Assembly: GCA_964442655.1 (NCBI GenBank)
Contig: CAYTZM010000015.1
Span: forward strand, 1 to 19,914
DNA: 19,914 bases
Origin: GCA-002727615 sp964442655
GTDB lineage: Bacteria; Pseudomonadota; Alphaproteobacteria; TMED109
Direction of reading: 5' to 3'
How positions within the stretch are numbered: position 1 is the first letter of the stretch; each line of letters opens with the position of its first letter. The notes beneath the pieces are model-generated. The model was not told the origin of the DNA. It did no database searches and worked only from the letters and a program-made list of their open reading frames with translations. Below are positions 7,355 through 16,042 of the stretch, one piece after another. Both the position numbers and the translations under genes were made by a program.

Positions 7355-8746
7355 TTACATATGAACAGTTTTTCCAAATGCCGAAATACTAGAAGCTTCT
7401 TTTATTGATTCTGACAAAGTAGGATGGGCATGACAAATTAAAGCTAAATCTTCTGCGGACGCACCAAGTTCCATTGCTACTACAAACTCACCTATCATTT
7501 CACCAGCATTTTCTCCTATTATATGTGCCCCTAAAATTCTTTTAGATTTTGTATCCGATAAAACTTTAACCATTCCTATAGTATTTTCATGTACTTTGCT
7601 TCTTGAATTAGACGAAAATTCAAATTTTCCTATATTATAATCAATGTTTAACACATCAAGTTCACTTTGATTTTTTCCTACCCAAGCAACCTCTGGATTA
7701 GTATAAATAACAGCTGGAATTGCACTATAATTTACCTGTCCTTTTTTTCCTATTATTATATCTATAACTGCTTGAGCTTCAGCACTTGCTTTATGAGCAA
7801 GCATAGGCCCCATTATAATATCACCTATAGCATAAATATCTTTAACAGATGTTTCATAAAATTGATTTACGTCTATATAACCATTTTTACCTAATTTTAT
7901 ACCTAATTTCTCTAATTGCATTCCACTTGTAGAAGGATTTCTACCGATGGCTAATAAAACCTTATCAAAATTAAAAGAATTTACTTTCTTTAATTTCAAG
8001 TCTTTTAGCTTTAAAATAATGTTTTCCTTAGAAATTTTTGAAGAAACTACCTCATTAGATAATTCAAATTTTAATCCTTGCTTCTTTAATTCATTAAGAA
8101 AAATTTTAGATATATCTTTATCCATTGAGGGAACTATAGTATCTAAATATTCTATAATTGTAACATTAGAGCCTAATCTACTCCATACTGACCCCAACTC
8201 TAATCCTATATATCCTCCACCTATAACCGCTAAATTTTTTGGCACTTTCTTTAAGCTCAAAGCACCTGTCGAAGATAAAATATACTTCTCATCTATTTTT
8301 ATTTGAGGAAGTTCTTTAGAAAAAGATCCTGTAGCTAATATAATGTTATCTCCATAAATTTTATTTTTATTTACTTTAACAACTTTATTTTTATCAATTT
8401 CTGCAACCCCTAAAATTCTTTTTACGTTATTCTTCTTAAATAAAAAATCAATCCCTTTAGTTAATTTATTTACTGTTTCTTCCTTTCCTGTCATCATTTT
8501 TTTTAAATTAAGTTTAACTGATGACACTTCAACACCATGATTATTAATATTTTCATTTATATTTTTATAAACTTTAGATGAATACAATAATCTTTTAGAA
8601 GGGATACAACCAACATTAAGACATGTCCCTCCCAAATTTTTATTCTTATCTACACAAACCACTTTTAATCCTGCTTGAGCTGCACAAATAGAAGCAACAT
8701 ATCCTGCAGGTCCACCCCCAATAACAATCAAATCATATTTTTCCAT
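7355..8746 (-). CDS. lpdA: dihydrolipoyl dehydrogenase (E3)
   Basis: The flavoprotein that reoxidises the dihydrolipoyl groups of the E2 core and passes electrons to NAD+, 463 residues and normal length. The FAD-binding motif GGGPAG lies at 10-15. The redox disulfide is C42/C47 in GGTCLNVGCIPSK, and the NAD-binding fold carries AVIGGGYIGLELGSVW. A second FAD contact is DIYAIGDIIMGPMLAHKASAE. The dimer-interface active-site pair is H441 and E446 in CHAHPTLSESIKEA. The ATG overlaps the sucB stop codon by one base, so it should be translated together with sucB and serve the 2-oxoglutarate dehydrogenase complex. It may also serve other lipoyl systems in the cell. Confidence 0.97.
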   Translation of the reverse strand: MEKYDLIVIGGGPAGYVASICAAQAGLKVVCVDKNKNLGGTCLNVGCIPSKRLLYSSKVYKNINENINNHGVEVSSVKLNLKKMMTGKEETVNKLTKGIDFLFKKNNVKRILGVAEIDKNKVVKVNKNKIYGDNIILATGSFSKELPQIKIDEKYILSSTGALSLKKVPKNLAVIGGGYIGLELGSVWSRLGSNVTIIEYLDTIVPSMDKDISKIFLNELKKQGLKFELSNEVVSSKISKENIILKLKDLKLKKVNSFNFDKVLLAIGRNPSTSGMQLEKLGIKLGKNGYIDVNQFYETSVKDIYAIGDIIMGPMLAHKASAEAQAVIDIIIGKKGQVNYSAIPAVIYTNPEVAWVGKNQSELDVLNIDYNIGKFEFSSNSRSKVHENTIGMVKVLSDTKSKRILGAHIIGENAGEMIGEFVVAMELGASAEDLALICHAHPTLSESIKEASSISAFGKTVHM

Positions 8747-9978
8747 TACAATTCAAGCAACATTTTATCTGGGTTTTCAATTAAATTTTTTATCTTAAAT
8801 AAAAAAGAAACAGCCTCTTTTCCTGATACAGCCCTATGGTCATATGTTAGTGCCACATACATAATTGGTTTTACTACAACCGATCCATCAACAACAATAG
8901 CCCTTTCTTTAATTTGATGAAGACCCAAAATTGCAGTTTGTGGAGGGTTAATAATAGGAGTAGACATCATAGACCCATAAACTCCTCCATTAGATATTGT
9001 AAAAGTAGCTCCAACCATTTCATCTGATTTAATATTACCTTTCTCAGCTGATTTATTATAATCTGAAATTTCTTTCTCTATCTCTTTAAAAGACTTTAAA
9101 TTTGCAGAACGAATAACAGGAACCACTAAGCCTTGAGATGCTCCAATAGCAATGCCTAAATCTATATGCTCATGATACAAAATATCATTTTCCTCTATTT
9201 GCGAATTAATTATTGGAAACTCCTTCAAAGCCAAACAAACAGCATTGCAAAAGAAAGACATAAAACCTAGTTTTACATTATACTTTTCATAAAAATTTTG
9301 TTTATTTACATCTCTTACATTAATAACTTTAGACATATCAATTTCATTAAAAGTAGTAAGCATAGCGGCTGTATTTTGAGCTTCTTTAAGCCTTTTAGCC
9401 ATAGTTTTTTGCAACCTGGTCATTGGTATACGATTAGTTTTTTTTATACCTATTTCTTTATTTTTATTATTTTCGAAATTATTCAAAATAGTATCACTAG
9501 TATATTCTTTTCTTCTTTCGCTTGGAGACAAACTTTTACCTTCTAAAAAAGTTTGTAAATCATCTTTAGTTATTTTTTGACCTGCACCCGATCTTAGAGC
9601 TTCATTTGAATTTATATCAATAATATTATCGTTTTTTAACTCATTATTTATAACTTCAGGAATACTTTTATTTTCATGAGGATTATTTTTATTATCTATC
9701 TTATCTTTATTCACTTTCTCTTTTTTTGATTTTTCAGATTGCAAAACCTCTTCTTTTATTTCTGCTAATTCACTACCTATTTGAACATCCTCGCCATCAT
9801 TAAAATAAATTTTTGAAAGCACTCCATTAGCCTGTGCATAAACTTCAAGAGTTGCTTTATCTGTTTCTAATTCTACTAAAACCTCATCTTTTATAACTAC
9901 CTCTCCTTCTTGCTTAAGCCACTTAGCAACAGTTGCTTCCGTTACAGATTCTCCTAATATTGGAACTAAAATTTTCAT
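8746..9978 (-). CDS. sucB: 2-oxoglutarate dehydrogenase E2, dihydrolipoyl succinyltransferase
   Basis: The core of the 2-oxoglutarate dehydrogenase complex, 410 residues. A single lipoyl domain (1 to about 77) has the lipoylated K41 in ELETDKATLEV. A long linker rich in Lys, Asn, Asp and Glu (about 80-125) replaces the usual Ala/Pro linker. The E3-binding domain is poorly conserved: only SGAGQKITKDDL is clear, and the usual SPAxRR helix reads PEVINNEL. The catalytic domain starts near RIPMTRLQKTMAKRLKEAQ and runs to the end. The catalytic His381 is present in DHRAVSGKE, but the following active-site Asp of DHRxxDG is Ser385. The succinyl-transferase call rests on adjacency to sucA and on similarity. 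Its ATG follows the sucA stop after 25 nt. Confidence 0.95.
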   Translation of the reverse strand: MKILVPILGESVTEATVAKWLKQEGEVVIKDEVLVELETDKATLEVYAQANGVLSKIYFNDGEDVQIGSELAEIKEEVLQSEKSKKEKVNKDKIDNKNNPHENKSIPEVINNELKNDNIIDINSNEALRSGAGQKITKDDLQTFLEGKSLSPSERRKEYTSDTILNNFENNKNKEIGIKKTNRIPMTRLQKTMAKRLKEAQNTAAMLTTFNEIDMSKVINVRDVNKQNFYEKYNVKLGFMSFFCNAVCLALKEFPIINSQIEENDILYHEHIDLGIAIGASQGLVVPVIRSANLKSFKEIEKEISDYNKSAEKGNIKSDEMVGATFTISNGGVYGSMMSTPIINPPQTAILGLHQIKERAIVVDGSVVVKPIMYVALTYDHRAVSGKEAVSFLFKIKNLIENPDKMLLEL

Positions 9979-10003
9979 TTTCTATCCATAAAATTTTATT
10001 ATA

Positions 10004-12877
10004 TTAATTTAATACTTTTTTTCTCTTCTTCAAAACTTCTTTATTTACTTTTTTATTACTAGATGTATTTAACGCTAGATCTATTAAATTTTTTTGTTCT
10101 TCTAAATGCCTACTAAATAATCCCGTAGCTGTAGATGCTTGTGATGATCTACCAATATATTTAACTCGAATTATTTTTGTTTCAATATCCATCATAACCT
10201 CTTCAATAAGTGGGTATATATATGTCCAAGCTCCCATATTTTTTGGTTCTTCTTGACACCAAACTATTTCTGAATATTTATAATTCTTTAATTCTCTCAA
10301 AACAGCATCAGTAGGAAAAGGATATAACTGTTCAATTCTAATTAATTTAACATTTTTTATTTTTTTAGCTTCTCTGGCTTTAATCAAATCGTAGAAAACT
10401 TTACCAGAGCATAATACCACCCTATCTATTTTTTGAGATTTAGGTGTTTTAATAGGGTCTGGTAAAACTCTATGAAACCAAGACCCTGTAATAAAATCAT
10501 CAATACTTGAAACAGCATTTTTATTTCTTAATAAAGACTTAGGAGTAAATATTATTACAGGTTTTCTAAAACTTCTATTCATTTGTCTTCTTAAAACATG
10601 AAAATAATTTGCTGGTGTTGTACTATTTACTATTTGTAAATTGTCTTCTGCACATAACTGTAAAAACCTTTCCATCCTTGCTGAAGAATGTTCAGGTCCT
10701 TGTCCCTCATAACCATGGGGTAATAATAATGTCAAACCAGACATTCGTAACCATTTACTTTCTCCAGATGCTATAAATTGATCAATTATAACTTGTGCAC
10801 CATTTGCAAAATCTCCAAATTGTGCCTCCCATATAACTAATGCATTAGGTTCGGCTAAAGAATATCCATATTCAAACCCTAAAACTGAAGCTTCCGACAA
10901 TGGACTATCAACTATTTCAAACATTTCCTGTTTATCAGTTATATTATTTAATAAAACTATTTTGTTTTCATTTTCTTGATCAACTAATATAGCATGTCTT
11001 TGAGAGAAAGTTCCTCTACCACTATCTTGTCCCGTAAGACGAATTTTTATACCTTCAACTAATAAACTTCCTATTGCAAGAGCTTCTGCAGAAGACCAAT
11101 CAATAAAACTTTTTCCCAAATACGCTTTTTTTCTTAATTCTACCACTTTTGCTAATTTTTTATGAATTTTAAACCCTTCAGGTATTGTTGTTAAACCCTC
11201 AGCAACTTTATCAAATTTTTTCTTAGTAATACTTGTATCACCTCTTCTAGACCCTTTTTCTCTTGCAATATCTAAACCTGACCAAGCTCCGCTAAACCAA
11301 TCTGCGGTGTCAGGCTTATACGAATTAGCTTTCCTATAATCTATTTCTAATTTTTCGTACGAATTATCCACATAACTAGATGCTTCATTTTTTGTAATCA
11401 ACTTTTGTTCAATTAGTTTCTTACTATAAATTTCTCTAGTTGTAGGATGATTAGAAATTTTTTTATACATAATAGGTTGTGTAAAAGCAGGCTCATCTCC
11501 TTCATTATGTCCATGTCTTCTATAACTAAACATATCAATTACAACATCTTTATTAAAAGTTTGTCGAAACTCTATAGCTATTCTTGCTGCATGAACCACT
11601 GCCTCTGGATCATCGCCATTTACATGGAATATTGGAGCTTGCACCATTAATGCAACATCAGAACAATAAGGCCCCGAACGTGCATTCACTGGATTAGTTG
11701 TAAATCCAATTTGATTATTGATTATAAAATGTATAGTTCCCCCAATTCTATACCCTTTCAATTCAGATAAATCAAGTGTTTCCGGAACAAGTCCTTGACC
11801 AGAAAAAGCAGCATCACCATGAATTAATAGAGCAGCAACTTTACGACGTCCTAAATCTTCTTTTTGATCTTGTTTAGCTCTAACCTTTCCAACTACTACA
11901 GGATTAACGGCTTCTAGATGTGATGGATTTGCTGTAAGGGATAAATGCACCTTCTTATTATCAAATATCCTATCCGATGAAGCTCCTAAATGATATTTTA
12001 CATCCCCTGCACCTTGAATATCATCAGGATGTGAAGAATTACCTTGAAATTCTGAAAATATTGCTTCAAATGGTTTACCCATAAAATTTGCTAAAATATT
12101 TAACCTCCCTCTATGTGCAGTTCCAATAACAACTTCCTCTAAACCTAACTTTCCTCCTCTTTTCAAGATTTGTTCTAAAGCGGGAACCATTGATTCTGCT
12201 CCTTCTAACCCAAATCGTTTAGTCCCCGTATACTTTCTATCTAAAAATTTTTCAAAAGTTTCTGCTGCTGTTAACCTTTCTAAAATAGCTTTCTTTCCTA
12301 TATCTGTAAAATCTGGCTGATTTAATACTTTTTCTAATGTTTTTTGGATCCAAGCCTTTTGTTCAGGATCTTGAATATGCATAAACTGTACACCTATAGT
12401 ACCACAATAAGTGGCTTGAAGTTTTTGTATAATTTCATTTAAAGTTGCTTCCTTCAAACCTAAAACATTATCAATAAATATTGGTCTATCCATATCACCA
12501 TCTTCAAAGCCATATGTTTTTGGGTCTAACTCAGGATTTTCATCAAAACGAGTTAGATTTAATGGATCTAAATTTGCTTTTAAATGACCTCTTACCCTAT
12601 AAGCTCTTATTAACATTAAAGCTCTAATTGAATCTAAAGTTGCTGATCTTGTGTCTGACTCTAAATTTATAGTTGTACTATCTTTATTAAACCTTTCAAC
12701 AGAGTCCTGAAAAGTATTTATATTCACGCCTTCTATAAACTTATATGCTTCAGGAGACAAATCTCTAAAAAATTCTTGCCATTGCTTAGATATTAAATTT
12801 TCATCTTTAACATATTCAATAAATAATTTTTTTAATTGACTTAAACGAGTATGATAATTTTTATTTTCAAATAACAA
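10004..12877 (-). CDS. sucA: 2-oxoglutarate dehydrogenase E1 component
   Basis: The thiamine-diphosphate-dependent E1 subunit that decarboxylates 2-oxoglutarate and succinylates the E2 lipoyl group, 957 residues, a usual length. Seen motifs: an N-terminal E2-contact region with KQWQEFFRDL; IGTAHRGRLN near 255; the cofactor-binding GDAAFSGQGLVPETLDL near 354 with FIINNQIGFTT; FSYRRHGHNEGDEPAFTQP; and GQDSGRGTFSQRHAIL and YEGQGPEHSSARMERFLQ in the C-terminal half. The start is TTG at 12877, supported by AAAGGA 10 nt upstream and 16 nt after the sucD stop codon; no ATG lies nearby. The gene continues the mdh-sucCD unit and is followed by sucB, so the three complex subunits are adjacent. Confidence 0.98.
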   Translation of the reverse strand: MLFENKNYHTRLSQLKKLFIEYVKDENLISKQWQEFFRDLSPEAYKFIEGVNINTFQDSVERFNKDSTTINLESDTRSATLDSIRALMLIRAYRVRGHLKANLDPLNLTRFDENPELDPKTYGFEDGDMDRPIFIDNVLGLKEATLNEIIQKLQATYCGTIGVQFMHIQDPEQKAWIQKTLEKVLNQPDFTDIGKKAILERLTAAETFEKFLDRKYTGTKRFGLEGAESMVPALEQILKRGGKLGLEEVVIGTAHRGRLNILANFMGKPFEAIFSEFQGNSSHPDDIQGAGDVKYHLGASSDRIFDNKKVHLSLTANPSHLEAVNPVVVGKVRAKQDQKEDLGRRKVAALLIHGDAAFSGQGLVPETLDLSELKGYRIGGTIHFIINNQIGFTTNPVNARSGPYCSDVALMVQAPIFHVNGDDPEAVVHAARIAIEFRQTFNKDVVIDMFSYRRHGHNEGDEPAFTQPIMYKKISNHPTTREIYSKKLIEQKLITKNEASSYVDNSYEKLEIDYRKANSYKPDTADWFSGAWSGLDIAREKGSRRGDTSITKKKFDKVAEGLTTIPEGFKIHKKLAKVVELRKKAYLGKSFIDWSSAEALAIGSLLVEGIKIRLTGQDSGRGTFSQRHAILVDQENENKIVLLNNITDKQEMFEIVDSPLSEASVLGFEYGYSLAEPNALVIWEAQFGDFANGAQVIIDQFIASGESKWLRMSGLTLLLPHGYEGQGPEHSSARMERFLQLCAEDNLQIVNSTTPANYFHVLRRQMNRSFRKPVIIFTPKSLLRNKNAVSSIDDFITGSWFHRVLPDPIKTPKSQKIDRVVLCSGKVFYDLIKAREAKKIKNVKLIRIEQLYPFPTDAVLRELKNYKYSEIVWCQEEPKNMGAWTYIYPLIEEVMMDIETKIIRVKYIGRSSQASTATGLFSRHLEEQKNLIDLALNTSSNKKVNKEVLKKRKKVLN

Positions 12878-12893
12878 TAGACTTTTATCCTTT

Positions 12894-13769
12894 TTAAGAA
12901 TGAATTAATTTATGCATTTCCTCACCAATTTTTGCAGGAGATTGTGATATAGATATTCCCGCGGATCTCATAGCTTCAATTTTATCGTCTGCGCCCCCTG
13001 TACCTCCTGAAATAATTGCCCCCGCATGTCCCATTCTTTTCCCTGATGGAGCGCTTATCCCTGCAATAAACCCAACCATAGGTTTTTTAATTTTAGATCT
13101 TTTAATAAAATCAGCGGCTTCTTCCTCAGCTGATCCACCTATTTCTCCAATCATTATTATGCCTTTTGTTTTTTCATCTTGAAGAAATAATTCTAAAACA
13201 TCAATAAAATTAGTCCCAGGAATAGGATCGCCTCCAATTCCTACACATGTAGTTTGTCCTAATTTGCATTCAGTAGTTTGATCAACTGCTTCATAAGTTA
13301 AAGTCCCTGACCTTGATACTATTCCTATGACACCTTCTCTACAAATATAACCAGGCATAATGCCTATTTTACATTCATTAGGAGTGATTATTCCTGGGCA
13401 ATTTGGACCAATTAACCTGCTATTAGAAGACTTCAAAGCACTTTTGACTTTAACCATATCCATAATAGGAATACCTTCAGTAATACATACTATAAGATTT
13501 ATTTTGGAATCTATTGCTTCTAGTATAGCATCTGCTGCAAAAGCAGGAGGTACATAAATTACACTAGTATTTGCAGATGTTTTTTTAATTGCTTCAGATA
13601 CTGTATTAAATACAGGTAATTCCAAATGTGAAGTTCCTCCTTTACCAGGAGAGACACCACCCAACATATTAGTGCCATATGCTAATGCTTGTTCTGAATG
13701 AAATGTTCCTTGAGCACCTGTAAAACCTTGACATATAACTTTTGTTTTTGAATCAACTAAAATAGACAT
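12894..13769 (-). CDS. sucD: succinyl-CoA synthetase alpha subunit
   Basis: The phosphohistidine-carrying subunit of succinyl-CoA synthetase (ADP- or GDP-forming), 291 residues. The CoA-binding motif GFTGAQGTFH lies at 15-24. The CITEGIP and GPNCPGIITP segments are conserved. The transient phospho-His is H248 in MGHAGAIISGG. The enzyme converts succinyl-CoA, ADP (or GDP) and phosphate to succinate, ATP (or GTP) and CoA, directly using the product of SucAB. The ATG lies 2 nt after the sucC stop codon, so the two subunits are tightly coupled. No oddities were seen. Confidence 0.98.
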   Translation of the reverse strand: MSILVDSKTKVICQGFTGAQGTFHSEQALAYGTNMLGGVSPGKGGTSHLELPVFNTVSEAIKKTSANTSVIYVPPAFAADAILEAIDSKINLIVCITEGIPIMDMVKVKSALKSSNSRLIGPNCPGIITPNECKIGIMPGYICREGVIGIVSRSGTLTYEAVDQTTECKLGQTTCVGIGGDPIPGTNFIDVLELFLQDEKTKGIIMIGEIGGSAEEEAADFIKRSKIKKPMVGFIAGISAPSGKRMGHAGAIISGGTGGADDKIEAMRSAGISISQSPAKIGEEMHKLIHS

Positions 13770-13771
13770 TT

Positions 13772-14935
13772 TTATTCCTTTATAGCACCAACTACTTTTT
13801 TAGCCGCATCACCAAGATTATCAGCACTAATAATATTTAAACCAGACTTCTTTAATATTTCGTTACCTTTTTCAACATTAGTCCCTGCTAAACGAACCAC
13901 TAAAGGGATATTAATGTTTATATTTTTTGCTGCTGCTACCACTCCTTCAGCAATAACATCACATCTCATTATTCCTCCAAAAATATTTATAAGAACGGCT
14001 TTTACTTTAGGGTCTGATAAAATTATTGTAAAAGCTTTTTCTACTCTCTCTTTTGAAGCTCCACCCCCAACATCTAAAAAATTAGCAGGACTCGCTCCTT
14101 CCAATTTAATTATATCCATAGTTGCCATAGCTAAGCCTGCTCCATTTACCATACAACCTATATTTCCATCCAAACTAATATAATTTAAATCGTATTTAGT
14201 AGCTTCTATTTCCTTAGGGTCTTCTTCATCTTCATCTCTTAATAACTCAATATTCTTTTGTCTATACAAAGCATTATCGTCAAAATTCATCTTTGCATCT
14301 AAGGCTATAACTTTATTATCCTCTGTTATTACCAATGGATTAATTTCTACTAAACTAGCGTCAGTTTTTCTTACAGCTAAAGCTAACGCCAGCATAAAAG
14401 TTACAGCCTTATTTGCTAATTCTTTATTTAAACCTAATTTAAAAACTAACTCTCGAGCTTGAAAAGATTGTAAACCAATTAAAGGGTCTATAAATACCTT
14501 ATATATTTTTTCTGGATTATTAGACGCTACTTCTTCAATTTCTGTTCCACCTTCTGTAGAAGCCATCATTACATATTTTTCATTGCTCCTATCCAATACT
14601 ACACCTAAGTATAGTTCATCTTTAATATTTATTCCTTCTTCTATAAATATTTTATTTACTTTTCTTCCTTCAGGACCTGTTTGATGTGTTACTAATTGCA
14701 TACCTAAAATACTGTTACTGTATTCTTCTACTTCTTTAATGCTGCTAGCTACTTTTACTCCTCCTGCTTTACCTCTACCACCAGCATGAATTTGTGCTTT
14801 TACAACCCATTTTTCACTTCCTAAATTTTTAGCAATTGATAAAGCTTCTTCAACAGAGTAAGCTTCTTTTCCTTTAGGAATTGTTACCCCATAGTCAGAT
14901 AAAATTTTCTTGGCCTGAAATTCATGAATATTCAT
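13772..14935 (-). CDS. sucC: succinyl-CoA synthetase beta subunit
   Basis: The nucleotide-specifying ATP-grasp subunit of succinyl-CoA synthetase, 387 residues (family about 386-398). It begins MNIHEFQAKKILSDYGVTIP, a typical start. The ATP-grasp fold carries VVKAQIHAGGRGKAGGVK and EINPLVITEDNKVIALDAKMNFDDNA. The C-terminal CoA-ligase domain has MVNGAGLAMATMDIIKLEG, ANFLDVGGGA and LINIFGGIMRCDVIAEG. ATP against GTP preference cannot be read reliably from the sequence. It is separated from mdh by 94 bases, the widest gap in this minus-strand unit, and is followed by sucD after 2 nt. Confidence 0.98.
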   Translation of the reverse strand: MNIHEFQAKKILSDYGVTIPKGKEAYSVEEALSIAKNLGSEKWVVKAQIHAGGRGKAGGVKVASSIKEVEEYSNSILGMQLVTHQTGPEGRKVNKIFIEEGINIKDELYLGVVLDRSNEKYVMMASTEGGTEIEEVASNNPEKIYKVFIDPLIGLQSFQARELVFKLGLNKELANKAVTFMLALALAVRKTDASLVEINPLVITEDNKVIALDAKMNFDDNALYRQKNIELLRDEDEEDPKEIEATKYDLNYISLDGNIGCMVNGAGLAMATMDIIKLEGASPANFLDVGGGASKERVEKAFTIILSDPKVKAVLINIFGGIMRCDVIAEGVVAAAKNININIPLVVRLAGTNVEKGNEILKKSGLNIISADNLGDAAKKVVGAIKE

Positions 14936-15029
14936 AATAATTCAACCTAAAAATATTTATTCTTTAAAAATAATATACTTAGATTTCTAACTTAAAAATT
15001 GAAAAATTAAAACAGAATTTTATTACTAT
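14936..15029 (-). other. spacer between mdh and sucC, possible internal promoter
   Basis: A 94-base, nearly pure A/T spacer and the widest in the mmsA-to-lpdA unit. On the minus strand TATTAT (14975 to 14970) resembles a -10 box, with a poor TTTTTA hexamer 17 bp upstream. An AGG about 10 bases before the sucC ATG may serve as its ribosome-binding site. I see no hairpin with a T-run that would separate mdh from sucC. The spacer could hold a secondary promoter for sucCDAB-lpdA, but the evidence is weak. Confidence 0.25.
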
Positions 15030-16016
15030 TTATACTTTAATTTTTTTAAACTGAGATACCAAAGCTTTATCTATATTTTTACATGCCTTAACTAAATCAT
15101 ATACAGCTTTAGAAGACTTTTTAAACATCAATTTTTCTTCTTTGTTTAATTTTACAGTTATAACTTTTTCTATACCTTTTTCTCCAATTACCACAGGAAC
15201 ACCAACATACATATTTTTAATTCCATATTCTCCATTCAACATTGCTGCACATGGCAAAACCTTCTTTTTATCCTTTAAATAACTCTCAGCCATTTGAACT
15301 GCAGAAGTAGCTGGAGCGAAAAATGCTGAACCAGTCTTTAAATAAGATACTATTTCTGCTCCACCATCTCTTGTTCTTTGAACTATCTGATCAAGTTTCT
15401 TTTTTGTAATCCACCCCATTTTAATTAATTCTTGTAATGGAATACCTGCAACAGATGAATACCTAATTAATGGAACCATGGTATCTCCATGTCCACCCAT
15501 AACAAAAGCTGTTACATCTGAAATCGACACATTTAACTCTTTTGATAAAAAATATCTAAACCTTGAACTATCAAGAACTCCTGCCATTCCAACTACTTTT
15601 CTTGCTGGTAAACCACTAAATGTTCTCAAAGCCCATACCATTGCATCTAAAGGATTTGTTATACATATTACAAATGCATTAGGACAATATTTTTTTATCC
15701 CTTTTCCAACAGTTTTCATTACTCCTAAATTAATTTCTAATAAATCATCCCTACTCATACCTGGTTTTCTCGGAATGCCAGCAGTAACAATTACTACGTC
15801 AGAATTCCGCAATAAACTATAATTATTGCCGCCTTTCATATCTACATCAAAACCTTCTACAGGAGAAGATTGTGCAATATCCAAGCTTTTGCCCTCTGGA
15901 ATACCTTTAGCAATATCTAATAAAACAACATCTCCTAATTCCTTCAAACCTATTAAATGTGCTAAAGTTCCACCTATAGCTCCAGATCCTACTAATGCAA
16001 TTTTTGATTTTGACAT
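15030..16016 (-). CDS. mdh: malate dehydrogenase
   Basis: NAD-dependent malate dehydrogenase of the lactate-dehydrogenase-like type found in alphaproteobacteria, 328 residues. The glycine motif GSGAIGG lies at 10-16, with D34 (VVLLDIAKG) marking NAD preference. Substrate-contacting arginines are R83 and R89 in the mobile loop GIPRKPGMSRDDLLEIN. N121 (ITNPLD), D149 and R152 (VLDSSRFRYFLS) and catalytic H176 (GGHGDTM) are present. The R83 loop pattern fits malate rather than lactate dehydrogenase. The protein is a few residues longer than usual, with a Lys-rich C-terminal tail. The ATG at 16016 has a strong GGGGAG site. It follows the oxygenase gene by 26 nt, so the two are probably cotranscribed. 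Confidence 0.97.
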   Translation of the reverse strand: MSKSKIALVGSGAIGGTLAHLIGLKELGDVVLLDIAKGIPEGKSLDIAQSSPVEGFDVDMKGGNNYSLLRNSDVVIVTAGIPRKPGMSRDDLLEINLGVMKTVGKGIKKYCPNAFVICITNPLDAMVWALRTFSGLPARKVVGMAGVLDSSRFRYFLSKELNVSISDVTAFVMGGHGDTMVPLIRYSSVAGIPLQELIKMGWITKKKLDQIVQRTRDGGAEIVSYLKTGSAFFAPATSAVQMAESYLKDKKKVLPCAAMLNGEYGIKNMYVGVPVVIGEKGIEKVITVKLNKEEKLMFKKSSKAVYDLVKACKNIDKALVSQFKKIKV

Positions 16017-16042
16017 AACTTCTCCCCTTAATAGTATTTATA

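Noticed and set aside
7667..8306. Plus-strand open frames inside lpdA
   Set aside because: They mirror a long conserved minus-strand gene, are Ser/Phe/Ile-rich as expected for antisense AT-rich DNA, and match no family.
9298..9546. Plus-strand open frame opposite the SucB linker
   Set aside because: Its hydrophobic, Phe/Tyr/Ile-rich translation looks like membrane segments but is just the complement of the Lys/Asn-rich linker codons.
14936..15029. Search for a riboswitch or small RNA in the mdh-sucC spacer
   Set aside because: The spacer is almost pure A/T with no stem of useful length and no conserved riboswitch core that I could recognise.
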